The translations under genes were made by a program, and so were the position numbers. This document shows, in pieces, positions 47,373 through 55,286 of a stretch of 64,000 nucleotides of DNA (its first letter is position 1; every line of letters starts with the position of its first letter). Source of the stretch: Dasania marina DSM 21967 (GTDB lineage Bacteria > Pseudomonadota > Gammaproteobacteria > Pseudomonadales > Dasaniaceae); NCBI RefSeq assembly GCF_000373485.1, contig NZ_KB891577.1, forward strand, positions 1 to 64,000. Reading direction: 5' to 3'. The notes under the pieces were generated by a model. It was not told the DNA's origin. It made no database searches and saw nothing but the letters and a program-made list of their open reading frames with translations.

Positions 47373-47405
47373 AAAAAAGGCCCACCCTATGGGTGAGCCT
47401 TTTTT
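47373..47405 (-). terminator. Terminator of tRNA-Met
   Basis: The stem GGCTCACCC/GGGTGGGCC with a 3-nt loop is flanked by six A and six T, four bases after the encoded CCA. It is the centre of a longer 36-bp-arm inverted repeat (47352-47426) that takes in the tRNA 3' end. Confidence 0.88.
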
Positions 47406-47409
47406 GTAA

Positions 47410-47486
47410 TGGTAGCAAGAGGCGGATTTGAACCGCCGACCCCATCATTATGAGTGATGTGCTCTAACCAGCTGAGCTACCTTGCC
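47410..47486 (-). tRNA. tRNA-Met (anticodon CAT, elongator type)
   Basis: A 77-nt gene on the minus strand, from GGCAAGG to the encoded CCA. The acceptor arm pairs GGCAAG with CTTGCT (one G-T). The D arm is GCTCAGCTGGTTAGAGC, the anticodon loop is CTCATAA, and the T loop is TTCAAAT. The anticodon-arm sequence ATCACTCATAATGAT is the same as in elongator tRNA-Met of E. coli. A CAT anticodon could also belong to tRNA-Ile2, but the D/anticodon arms favour Met. Confidence 0.95.
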
Positions 47487-47579
47487 AAAACTTGTTGTCG
47501 ATAAATCCCTATCGTAATGTTCAGCTACCGTGCTAAACATGTTGAACAGTTGTCGAAATAGCTTGTTCAGGAGGCGCGT

Positions 47580-47608
47580 ATTCTGGCGATCTGGTCGCTT
47601 GTTGTCAA
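47580..47608 (-). promoter_or_regulatory. Promoter of tRNA-Met
   Basis: On the minus strand, a perfect TTGACA (47603-47608) and a CAGAAT -10 box (47580-47585) are spaced 17 bp. A GC-rich discriminator (ACGCGCC) follows, typical of stable-RNA promoters under stringent control. It lies 94 bp before the tRNA. Confidence 0.75.
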
Positions 47609-47633
47609 GCCGTTAGACCGCCTTTCTGCGCTT

Positions 47634-48725
47634 TTAAACGTTAAATTTGAAGTGTACGACGTCACCGTCTTTGACGATGTAGTCTTTGCCTTCTAGGCGT
47701 AGTTTGCCGGCTTCTTTAGCGCCTTGTTCACCGTTGTAGGTGATGAAGTCCTCGTAGGAGATGACTTCGGCTTTAATGAAGCCGCGTTGAAAGTCAGTGT
47801 GTATCACACCTGCGGCTTCGGGGGCGGTGGCGCCTTTGGGTATGGTCCAGGCGCGTACTTCTTTGACTCCGGCGGTGAAGTAGGTGTGTAGGCTGAGCAG
47901 TTGGTAGCCAGCGCGTATTACTCTGTCTAGGCCCGGCTCTTCCATGCCTAAGTCGGCTAGGAATTCGTTTTTTTCTTCATCATCCAGTTCGGCTATTTCG
48001 GATTCTAGCTTATTGCAGATGACCACGACGATGGCGTTTTCTTCGGCGGCTATGGCTTTAACCACATCTAGGTGGGGGTTGTTGTCAAAGCCTTCTTCAT
48101 CCACGTTGGCGATGTACATGGTGGGCTTGATAGTTAATAGGTGCAGGCTGGGCAGCACTTCTAGTTCGGCATCGCTATAGCTTAATGAACGTGCAGCGTT
48201 GCCCTCTTCAAAATGGGGGATGAGTTTTTCTAGTAGGGCTTTTTGGGCACTGGCCAGTTTGTCGCCGCCTTTGGCGACGCGGGTGACACGTTGTAGTTGT
48301 TTTTCGGCGCTGTCTAAGTCGGCCATGGCCAGTTCTATATTGATAATACCTATGTCGTCGGCGGGGTCGATTTTGTTGGCGACGTGGATAACGTTGTCAT
48401 CGTCAAAGCAGCGCACTACGTGAGCGATAGCATCGGTTTCGCGTATGTTAGCTAAGAACTTATTACCCAGGCCTTCACCCTTGGAGGCGCCTTCTACTAA
48501 GCCGGCGATGTCAACAAACTCCATGGTGGTGGCGATGGTTTTTTCGGGTTTAACAATAGCGGCCAGTGCATCTTGGCGCGGGTCGGGGATAGGTACTGTG
48601 CCGGCGTTGGGTTCTATGGTGCAGAAGGGAAAGTTTTCTGCGCCTATGCCAGCCTTGGTTAAGGCGTTAAATAAGGTTGATTTACCTACGTTGGGTAGGC
48701 CAACTATGCCGCAATTAAAACCCAT
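47634..48725 (-). CDS. ychF: Redox-regulated ATPase YchF
   Basis: This universally conserved Obg-family P-loop protein prefers ATP and associates with ribosomes. The 363-residue product (E. coli 363) starts [20 protein letters not shown]. It has the NxxE-type NKLESEI motif in place of NKxD, and the C-terminal TGS domain ends [18 protein letters not shown]. It lies 41 bp after pth. Confidence 0.97.
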   Translation of the reverse strand: MGFNCGIVGLPNVGKSTLFNALTKAGIGAENFPFCTIEPNAGTVPIPDPRQDALAAIVKPEKTIATTMEFVDIAGLVEGASKGEGLGNKFLANIRETDAIAHVVRCFDDDNVIHVANKIDPADDIGIINIELAMADLDSAEKQLQRVTRVAKGGDKLASAQKALLEKLIPHFEEGNAARSLSYSDAELEVLPSLHLLTIKPTMYIANVDEEGFDNNPHLDVVKAIAAEENAIVVVICNKLESEIAELDDEEKNEFLADLGMEEPGLDRVIRAGYQLLSLHTYFTAGVKEVRAWTIPKGATAPEAAGVIHTDFQRGFIKAEVISYEDFITYNGEQGAKEAGKLRLEGKDYIVKDGDVVHFKFNV

Positions 48726-48766
48726 GATCTGTTCCTGTTGTCTGTGTAGTGCTGTCGTGTAAAAGC

Positions 48767-49366
48767 CTAGGCTTTTATGCTGTGTAGATAGTTCATGGCT
48801 TTAGCCCAGTCGCCTGTTAAAGCGTGGGGCAGGGCGCGTATGCTATCGTCAATTATATCCATCATCATTTGATATTCTTTGGCCGGTGCTTTGTTAAGCA
48901 CGTAGCCGGTCACTTTGTCGGATGAACCGGGGTGGCCTATGCCTATACGTAGGCGGTGAAAATTTTTGTTGTTACCCAGTGTGGCTATGGTGTCGCGCAG
49001 GCCGTTGTGGCCACCGTGGCCGCCGCCTTGTTTAAAGCGTGCGGTGCCTGCGTCTATGTCTAGTTCGTCGTGGGCAACTAAAATATCTTCGGGTGCAATT
49101 TTATAAAACGTGGCCATAGCTGCTATGGCTAGTCCGCTGCGGTTCATAAAGGTGCTGGGAATCAGTAAGCGTACATCGTGGCTATGGCCCTGGCTATCAA
49201 CGAGGTTGATGCGGGCAGTGTCGCCATAAAATTTAGCTTCGGATTTGAGCGTGCCGTTATAGTGTCGGGCCAGCTCGGTAACGAACAAGGCCCCAGCATT
49301 GTGGCGTGTTTCTTCATATTCACGGCCTGGGTTACCCAGGCCTACGATAAGTTGAATTGCGCTCAA
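48767..49366 (-). CDS. pth: Peptidyl-tRNA hydrolase
   Basis: Pth rescues tRNAs from peptidyl-tRNA released by stalled ribosomes. The 199-residue enzyme has [17 protein letters not shown] with the catalytic His and Asn, the STFMNRSG loop, HDELDIDAG and [10 protein letters not shown]. It is between rplY and ychF in the conserved prs-rplY-pth-ychF group. Confidence 0.97.
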   Translation of the reverse strand: MSAIQLIVGLGNPGREYEETRHNAGALFVTELARHYNGTLKSEAKFYGDTARINLVDSQGHSHDVRLLIPSTFMNRSGLAIAAMATFYKIAPEDILVAHDELDIDAGTARFKQGGGHGGHNGLRDTIATLGNNKNFHRLRIGIGHPGSSDKVTGYVLNKAPAKEYQMMMDIIDDSIRALPHALTGDWAKAMNYLHSIKA

Positions 49367-49413
49367 TGTTGGGGCCTTATTGTCTTACTTGGCAATACTA
49401 AAAAGGGGCAAGA

Positions 49414-50070
49414 TTACTCTGCGCCACCTTCTTCTTTAGTTTCGCCTTCAGCTTCATCAGCTGCGTCGTCATCGCTAGCAGCACCACGTGGTATGTTAAC
49501 AGCACATACTAATAGATCGTGATCTTCACCGTGACTTAGGGCAACACTTTCTACGCCTTTAGGTAGTACTAGGTCAGAAATGTGCAGGTTGTCACCAGCG
49601 TTTAGCGCAGCCATATCGACTTCGATAAACTCGGGTAAGTCTTTAGGTAGGCAAAACACTTCTAGGTCGTTTAATGCATGTGAGGCGATACCGCCTTCTT
49701 GCTTAACGCCAGGGCAGTTTGCTTCGTTGATGAAGTGCAAAGGTACATGCATGGTGATTTTGGTTTTAGCGCTAACGCGCATAAAATCAACGTGCATGAA
49801 GGTTTCTCTGGCGGGGTGGCGTTGTACGTCTTTAATAACCACTTGCTCAGCTTTACCATCAAGGTTTAAAGTGATTAAGCTAGTGAAAAACGCTTCGTTG
49901 TTAGCAAGCTTAACGATTTCGTTTTCAGCAAATAGGATGGGGGTAGGTTTTTTCTTACCGCCACCGTAAATGATGCCTAACACTTTGTTGTCCAGGCGAC
50001 GCAGGCGGCGGCTCGCACCTTTCCCTAAGTCAGCTCTGGTTTGTACGTCTAAAGTAAATTCGCCAGACAT
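49414..50070 (-). CDS. rplY: 50S ribosomal protein L25 (long, CTC/TL5 form)
   Basis: L25 binds 5S rRNA. ATG 50070 with AGGAGAC upstream gives 218 residues beginning MSGEFTLDVQTRADLGKGAS. The N-terminal domain (about 1-92) is the 5S RNA-binding part. The C-terminal TL5 domain and an acidic, Glu/Ala-rich tail make it the long stress-type form rather than the 94-residue E. coli form. An in-frame upstream ATG at 50103 is unlikely because it precedes the ribosome site. Confidence 0.95.
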   Translation of the reverse strand: MSGEFTLDVQTRADLGKGASRRLRRLDNKVLGIIYGGGKKKPTPILFAENEIVKLANNEAFFTSLITLNLDGKAEQVVIKDVQRHPARETFMHVDFMRVSAKTKITMHVPLHFINEANCPGVKQEGGIASHALNDLEVFCLPKDLPEFIEVDMAALNAGDNLHISDLVLPKGVESVALSHGEDHDLLVCAVNIPRGAASDDDAADEAEGETKEEGGAE

Positions 50071-50170
50071 AATATGTCTCCTATAAGTAGCGAAACTCAC
50101 CAAGGCCTGCGACCGGCGTTTAGTGAGGGTTGCGAGCGGCTTAACGGGTAGTTAGTTACGCTCTTTAAGT

Positions 50171-50202
50171 GTTTACCGATAAACAAATATTTATCGGTAA
50201 AC
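50171..50202. repeat. Perfect 13-bp inverted repeat upstream of rplY
   Basis: GTTTACCGATAAA, a 6-nt spacer and the exact complement sit 101 bp before the rplY ATG, between the prs terminator and rplY. It may be an operator or a leader hairpin; no T run follows. Confidence 0.85.
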
Positions 50203-50242
50203 GGTATTTTTTGGGCCGCTTTACACCTTAATGTAAAACGGC

Positions 50243-50274
50243 AAAAGGGACAGCGTATAAAAACTGTCCCTTTT
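50243..50274 (-). terminator. Terminator after prs
   Basis: An 11-bp perfect stem (AAAAGGGACAG) with a 10-nt loop and T-rich flanks lies 34 bp past the prs stop. Confidence 0.82.
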
Positions 50275-50307
50275 GTTTAGCCGCGTTGCTGTTGGCTAAG
50301 TTTCTAT

Positions 50308-51252
50308 TTAACGAAAGAGTGCGCTAATCGACTCTTCGTTGCTGACTCGGCGTACCGATTCAGCTAATAAATTGGCCATGGATAATTGACGTATACAGCC
50401 TAGTTGCTTGGCTTCGTCGCTTAGTGGAATAGTGTCGGTGACAACTAATTCATCCAGTGCTGAGTTTTTGATATTGACTAAAGCATTGCCTGACAGTACT
50501 GCGTGAGTACAGTAGGCGACGACTTTTTCAGCGCCGCGTGCTTTTAGAGCTTCAGCGGCTTTACATAAGGTGCCAGCGGTGTCGACCATATCATCAACCA
50601 ATATGCAGGTGCGGCCTTCAACTTCACCAATAATGTGCATCACTTGTGCTTCGTTAGCCTGTGGGCGGCGCTTGTCTATGATGGCTAGGTCGCAATCATC
50701 AAGTTGCTTGGCTACGGCGCGGGCGCGTACTACGCCGCCTATGTCGGGTGATACGACTACGATGTTTTGGTAATTTTGCTTGTTGATGTCATCTAACAAT
50801 ACGGGTGAGCCGTAAACGTTATCTACGGGTACATCAAAAAAGCCTTGAATTTGTTCTGCGTGTAAATCGACGGTTAATACGCGATCTACACCTACGCCGG
50901 TCATCATATCGGCAACGACTTTAGCGCTAATGGCTACTCGTGAAGAACGTACGCGTCTATCTTGGCGAGCGTAACCGAAATAAGGCACAACAGCAGTTAC
51001 GCGGCCAGCAGAGGCGCGACGCAAGGCATCGATCATGACGATCAATTCCATAAGGTTGTCGTTGGTGGGCGCACAAGTTGATTGAATAATAAATACGTCG
51101 GCACCACGAACATTCTCGTTGATCTCTACCGCGATCTCGCCGTCACTAAATTTGCTGACATCGGCATCACCCAGAGGGATGTGCAGCTGCTCGCTAACTT
51201 TTTGAGCCAGTTCGGGGTTAGCGTTACCGGTAAAAATCATTAACGTAGACAA
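50308..51252 (-). CDS. prs: Ribose-phosphate pyrophosphokinase
   Basis: Prs makes PRPP, the precursor for nucleotides, histidine, tryptophan and NAD. The likely start is TTG 51252, with AGGA 8 nt before it. It gives 314 residues beginning [17 protein letters not shown], matching Pseudomonas Prs (313). An internal ATG at 51240 and an in-frame ATG at 51312 are less likely. Motifs are [24 protein letters not shown], the PRPP loop [14 protein letters not shown] and the C-terminal [13 protein letters not shown]. Confidence 0.95.
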   Translation of the reverse strand: MSTLMIFTGNANPELAQKVSEQLHIPLGDADVSKFSDGEIAVEINENVRGADVFIIQSTCAPTNDNLMELIVMIDALRRASAGRVTAVVPYFGYARQDRRVRSSRVAISAKVVADMMTGVGVDRVLTVDLHAEQIQGFFDVPVDNVYGSPVLLDDINKQNYQNIVVVSPDIGGVVRARAVAKQLDDCDLAIIDKRRPQANEAQVMHIIGEVEGRTCILVDDMVDTAGTLCKAAEALKARGAEKVVAYCTHAVLSGNALVNIKNSALDELVVTDTIPLSDEAKQLGCIRQLSMANLLAESVRRVSNEESISALFR

Positions 51253-51312
51253 GGCGGGTATCCTGCTTGTGGGTATGTGATTGTGGGTATCTGTAGCTTC
51301 AGTGCTGTGCAC

Positions 51313-51405
51313 CGAAACTGCTAGGTTAGAAGTATAACCTTTTGGCCGGTGTGCCGCTCAGTATCTGCAGCGGACTTGTAAAATAGGTGGGTTGAGCTCT
51401 TAACC
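51313..51405. other. Region upstream of prs
   Basis: About 95 bp between the prs start and the tRNA-Gln repeats holds no supported gene. prs is probably transcribed from here or by read-through from ispE and tRNA-Gln. Confidence 0.5.
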
Positions 51406-51674
51406 CTGCTGGCTAGAAGCTAGGCTTCTTTTTCCAACGTCTCACGTCAAAAGCGTGAGTTTTCTAAATATGGCTGGGGCGGCAGGGTGGATTCAAGCCT
51501 TACGGCTTTCAGGGCTAAAGCCCCATCATCTTTGATGATGTCCAAACGCTGTTGCGTTTGTCGAACCTCGTTCGACTCCTGCTGGTTAGAAGTTACACTT
51601 CTTTTCCAGCGTCTCACGCCCCCTTTTATTTCTAAACAGGGTGTGAGCTTTCTAAATATGGCTGGGGCGGCAGG
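51406..51674 (-). repeat. Hairpin-rich repeat zone downstream of tRNA-Gln with a copied tRNA 3' end
   Basis: The last 16 nt of tRNA-Gln plus 10 nt of its 3' flank (51649-51674) recur exactly at 51461-51486, 188 bp away. Both copies are followed on the minus strand by a hairpin built on CTCAC/GTGAG. Next comes a six-bp AGAAGY hairpin whose last pair changes from T-A to C-G between copies. Between the copies stand five consecutive short hairpins: AAGCC-ttac-GGCTT, GGGCT-aa-AGCCC, CATCATC-ttt-GATGATG, CAAACGC-tgtt-GCGTTTG and TCGAAC-ctc-GTTCGA. A reading frame that crosses this zone and the tRNA is not a gene. Confidence 0.9.
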
Positions 51675-51733
51675 ATTCGAACCTGCGAATGCTGAGATCA
51701 AAACCCAGTGCCTTGCCGCTTGGCGACGCCCCA
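51659..51733 (-). tRNA. tRNA-Gln (anticodon TTG)
   Basis: A 75-nt gene on the minus strand, from TGGGGCGTCGCCAAG to the encoded CCA. The acceptor stem TGGGGCG pairs with CGCCCCA, the anticodon loop is TTTTGAT, and the T arm is GCAGG-TTCGAAT-CCTGC. It is 21 bp after ispE on the same strand, as in the Pseudomonas ispE-tRNA(Gln)-prs order. It is probably processed from the lolB-ispE transcript. Confidence 0.96.
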
Positions 51734-51754
51734 ATAAACTTTTATAGGCCTGCT

Positions 51755-52594
51755 CTAGTTATAGAGCTTCATGTGACAAGGAGATTGGTTCACTCCTCTA
51801 GCCACAAAGCCTGTTAACTCGGCGGGCAACTCATGTAAAACCTGTAGTGCTGATGCGTGATCAGCAAACTGGCCAAATATACAAGCGCCGGTGCCGGTTA
51901 ATCGAGATTTTGTCTTTTGGCTCAACCACTTAAGTGCGCTATCCACTTGCGGGTAAATTGCCCTTACAATAGGCTCACAATCGTTCCTGTGATCCTCCTC
52001 GAAAACGGCGGCTATTGTGATGGGTGGGCTGTTACGTGTCAATTGTTTGTTTGAAAAAATTTGCAATGTGGATACTTCGCAATCAGGTTTCACTACAAGA
52101 TACCAATAATCGGGTATTTTTAGAGCAGTTAGGCGTTCACCCACCCCTTCGCCCCAGGCACTTTTGCCTTCAACAAATAGCGGCACATCGGCACCCAGTT
52201 GCAAACCTAATCGTGCTAACTCAGCTAAAGGCAGCTGTAATTTCCATAAATAATTAAGGCCGACTAAGGTGGTGGCTGCATTGGAACTACCGCCGCCCAA
52301 ACCGCCACCTAAAGGCAAAATTTTATCCAGTTGTATATCGGCCCCTAATTGGCAACCGCTATGTTGTTGTAATAATTTAGCGGCGCGCACAATTAAATTA
52401 TCGTTTTCGGCGACGCCTGCTAGGGCGGGGCTGAGGTTGATTTGTGCATCCTCACGCAGGCTAAAGTGTAGCTGGTCTCCGTAATCTAACAGTTGAAATA
52501 AGGTTTGCAGCTGGTGATAACCGTCGGCGCGCTGGCCGATAATGTGTAAAAACAAGTTGAGTTTGGCAGGAGCCATTAACGAAAGTGTGGTCAT
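51755..52594 (-). CDS. ispE: 4-diphosphocytidyl-2-C-methyl-D-erythritol kinase
   Basis: IspE phosphorylates CDP-methylerythritol in the MEP isoprenoid pathway, the route that Dxs (29656) starts. ATG 52594 gives 279 residues (family about 280-290); an in-frame TTG at 52648 would overlap lolB. Motifs are APAKLNLFLHI, the GHMP-kinase ATP loop LPLGGGLGGGSSNAATTL, and MTGTGACIFG-like RLTGTGACIFG. It is between lolB and tRNA-Gln. Confidence 0.94.
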   Translation of the reverse strand: MTTLSLMAPAKLNLFLHIIGQRADGYHQLQTLFQLLDYGDQLHFSLREDAQINLSPALAGVAENDNLIVRAAKLLQQHSGCQLGADIQLDKILPLGGGLGGGSSNAATTLVGLNYLWKLQLPLAELARLGLQLGADVPLFVEGKSAWGEGVGERLTALKIPDYWYLVVKPDCEVSTLQIFSNKQLTRNSPPITIAAVFEEDHRNDCEPIVRAIYPQVDSALKWLSQKTKSRLTGTGACIFGQFADHASALQVLHELPAELTGFVARGVNQSPCHMKLYN

Positions 52595-52614
52595 GTGGCG
52601 GTATATTCTTGTGC

Positions 52615-53229
52615 TTAGAGTTGTTGGGCTAGGTCGTCGTCGCTGCACTCTGCGTCCAGTGACCAGTTTTTAAGTAGTAGGGTCACCTTGAGCTGGGGGT
52701 GGCTGGCAACGGCTTTTCTGGGCAAGCTGTGGCCGTCTAGGCTTAGCCACTGCCGGTAATCTACGCGCCAGCCCATTTGGCTGAAGCCCTCGTGATCTTG
52801 TTGGCTAATAGCGTGGCCGGGGGCAGGTAGGCCACGTACCCAATACAATAGTTGGGTGACGGGCAGCTGCCAGCCTTGTTGCGCCAGTAGTTGTTCGGGG
52901 TTGTCGGCGCTGTACAGTTGTTCGCTGGTTTGCAATTGCGCCTGTTGGCCGTTACCCCATAAATGGGCTGCGCCCTGGCCTAGGGGGCCGCTAAGGCGTA
53001 TATCAAATTGCTCACCACATTGCTGCCAATTGACGTAGCCGGTGTTGGCGTCGGACGCGCTGCGTAGGCCTATTTTACCGCCTATCAGCCATTGCTGTAT
53101 GCCGCGATTGGCCTGCTGCTGGGCCTGGCTCAGCCATAGTGCACCCTCTGGTTGTGGTTGGTGGCTACAGGCGCTGGCTAATAACAGCAGGCTAAGGGTG
53201 GTGAGTAAGTTTGATGTGCGTATAGCCAT
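52615..53229 (-). CDS. lolB: Outer-membrane lipoprotein LolB
   Basis: LolB receives lipoproteins from LolA and inserts them in the outer membrane. The 204-residue precursor has a signal peptide with lipobox LLASACSH. It continues with WLIGGKIGLRS, then the LolB beta-barrel strands with WQQCGEQFDIRLSGPLGQG and LLYWVRGLPAPG. The hemA-adjacent, ispE-linked position is the conserved one. It follows the TPR lipoprotein gene by 2 bp. Confidence 0.94.
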   Translation of the reverse strand: MAIRTSNLLTTLSLLLLASACSHQPQPEGALWLSQAQQQANRGIQQWLIGGKIGLRSASDANTGYVNWQQCGEQFDIRLSGPLGQGAAHLWGNGQQAQLQTSEQLYSADNPEQLLAQQGWQLPVTQLLYWVRGLPAPGHAISQQDHEGFSQMGWRVDYRQWLSLDGHSLPRKAVASHPQLKVTLLLKNWSLDAECSDDDLAQQL

Positions 53230-53231
53230 GT

Positions 53232-55001
53232 TTAGGGTTGCGCCTTCTGGCCAGGCGGATGTGCGGTGGTGATGTCACTGCTGTCATTCAACAGGCGTTG
53301 CATGGTGTTTTCTATCAGGGGGTTGTTGGGGTGTTTTTCCAGCGACTGCTGCCATATTTGGCGGGCTTTTTCCGGCTGATTCAGCATCCATAACACTTCG
53401 CCTAGGTGTGAGGCTACTTCGGGGTCGGGGAAGTGGCTGTAAGCTTTTTCTAGCAGGCTGAAGGCACGGTTAAGATTGCCGCGGCGGTATTCTACCCAGC
53501 CTAGGCTATCGAGTATGGCGGGGTCGCTGGGCTTTAAGCTCAGCGCTAGGCTAATTAAGGAGAAGGCTTCGTCTAGGCGCTCGCTACGATTGGCCAGCAC
53601 ATAGCCCAAGGCGTTTAGCGCGGTGACGTTTTCTGGGTCTTGGGCGATGATATTGCGCAGGTCTTGTTCCATTAACGCAAAATCGTCTCGTTTCTCGCTA
53701 ACCAATGAGCGCATGTATAGCAGGTTGGCGTGATTGGGGTGTTGCACCAAGGCTTCACTGAGTAGGGCATGGCATTGTTGGTATTGCTGTTGGCTAAGCA
53801 ATAGCTCAGCCTCGATAAGATAAAAGCGCAGTGCTAAATCGGGGTGCTGTTGGCGGCGTTGTTGTAACATGGCCAGTGCGCCGGCGTTATCACCTTGTTG
53901 GCTGTAGAGTTCGGCCATACGGTTACTGGCGGCTATGTAATCATCCCCTATTGATATGGCTTGGTAGTGGTCTATGGCTACGCTGAGTTGATTTTCGCGC
54001 TCGGCTATTTGTGCGAGATAATAGCGGGCTTCATTGTTGCGGGTGCCGGTGGCTAGGGCGAGGGTGAAGTATTGTTTAGCTTGCGGGTAGTCGTTGAGCT
54101 CGGTGTTAATCAGCGCTAGCGACATGAGTAAATCGATCTCATTAGGGGTATCAGCTAGCAGGTATTCAAATTGTTCGCGGGCCTTGTTGAGATCTTTTTG
54201 TAGTAGCAGGCGGGCATATTGCAAACGCAGACGGCGGTTGTTGGGGTATTGCTGTTGTATGGCCTCTAGCCTGACAAAGGCTTCTTCGTGCTTACCCATT
54301 TGTTGCAGTAGCCGCGTTTCTATAATCACCGCTTGTATGTCGCTGTTATCCAGCGCTACGCCCTTGCGGGCTGAGGCCAGTGCTAGGCTGAGTTGGTTTT
54401 GGCTTTGCTGCAGAATGGCGCGGCTAACATATAATTGGCCGTACTGAGGGTGGCGCTTAATTAATTCATCTATGGCCGAGGCCACCATTTGCTGGCTGAG
54501 CGCAGGCATGTTGAGGCTGGAGGCCGCAATCGCGGTAAAGTTGGTGGCGCCGCCGACTTTGAGTACCCGCTCCATATGTTCTAGAGACTCTAGCGGTTGA
54601 TTGTTTTGCGCCAGCAAAGTAGCGGTAGTGTATTGGGCCTCGGCGCTATCGGGTTCTAACTCTGCCCACAGCTGTGCCATATCCAGTGCGGCGTTTTGTG
54701 CTTTCATATACTGGGCAAGGCGAGTCGCGCGGGTGGCCACGCCTGGGTCACGGGTTTGATGGGCTTGTTGCACGTAGTGGTCTAGGGCGACATCGAATTG
54801 ATCGCGACGTACCGCAAACTCAGCCACTAGCAGCTGGTGAAAGCTCTCGGCCGGAAAGGGGCGCTTGGGTATAGCTGCGGCAGCTTTGGGTTGAGCAGGC
54901 TTATCAGCCGTGGCTGGGGGTGTGTCGACGGCGTGCTGAGGGGCGGTACAGGCGCCTAGCTGTAGGGTGAGCAAGGCAATAAGCCACAGGTAGTTCTTCA
55001 T
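53232..55001 (-). CDS. TPR-repeat lipoprotein
   Basis: This 589-residue protein has a lipoprotein signal (LLTLQLGACTAP). A Pro/Ala-rich linker is followed by about twelve helical TPR units through to the C-terminus. Well-formed repeats are NVTALNALGYVLANRSERLDEA and AILDSLGWVEYRRGNLNRA in part. TPR arrays mediate protein contacts. The gene is first of the lolB-ispE run and has a counterpart at this spot in Pseudomonas. A role in envelope assembly is plausible but not shown. Confidence 0.86.
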   Translation of the reverse strand: MKNYLWLIALLTLQLGACTAPQHAVDTPPATADKPAQPKAAAAIPKRPFPAESFHQLLVAEFAVRRDQFDVALDHYVQQAHQTRDPGVATRATRLAQYMKAQNAALDMAQLWAELEPDSAEAQYTTATLLAQNNQPLESLEHMERVLKVGGATNFTAIAASSLNMPALSQQMVASAIDELIKRHPQYGQLYVSRAILQQSQNQLSLALASARKGVALDNSDIQAVIIETRLLQQMGKHEEAFVRLEAIQQQYPNNRRLRLQYARLLLQKDLNKAREQFEYLLADTPNEIDLLMSLALINTELNDYPQAKQYFTLALATGTRNNEARYYLAQIAERENQLSVAIDHYQAISIGDDYIAASNRMAELYSQQGDNAGALAMLQQRRQQHPDLALRFYLIEAELLLSQQQYQQCHALLSEALVQHPNHANLLYMRSLVSEKRDDFALMEQDLRNIIAQDPENVTALNALGYVLANRSERLDEAFSLISLALSLKPSDPAILDSLGWVEYRRGNLNRAFSLLEKAYSHFPDPEVASHLGEVLWMLNQPEKARQIWQQSLEKHPNNPLIENTMQRLLNDSSDITTAHPPGQKAQP

Positions 55002-55286
55002 AAATACAGTGTTCCTTCAATTGCTCTCATAATGACACAAAGGCCTGTTAGAAAACCAGCTAGGCGGGGGGCTAAGTCTGAGCTGGGGCTGGAAAAAGTC
55101 GATTTTAACGCTTGCTAGGCTTACTTTGGTGTCGTTAAGCAAAAATAGTTAGACAAAGTCAGGCGAAGATCAATCCACATTTGCTCGCTAACTTGATAGT
55201 ATTAGGCGCTTTTTTAGGGTTTGGCCAAAGCAGCCATAATTAGGTTGGGCAAACTGAGATGACTTTGTAAGGTTCGCCAACAGCAA
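55002..55286. other. Divergent intergenic region between the TPR lipoprotein gene and hemA
   Basis: 285 bp without a supported gene. It must hold promoters for the minus-strand lolB run and the plus-strand hemA run. I see only weak matches (for example CATAAT near 55236) and no clear hairpin. Confidence 0.5.

Noticed and set aside
47214-47396. A 60-codon plus-strand frame in the third tRNA-Met unit
   Set aside because: Its sequence is fully explained by the repeat hairpins; the frame is interrupted in the other units, and it is antisense to the probable transcript.
46762-47486. Integrated element or att-site duplication at tRNA-Met
   Set aside because: No integrase, phage or plasmid gene lies between the copies; the copies are partial, one is inverted, and they are spaced only about 190-220 bp apart.
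51447-51734. A 95-codon minus-strand reading frame across tRNA-Gln and its downstream repeat
   Set aside because: It runs through the tRNA gene in one frame and ends in the repeat zone; composition follows the RNA hairpins, and there is no ribosome site.
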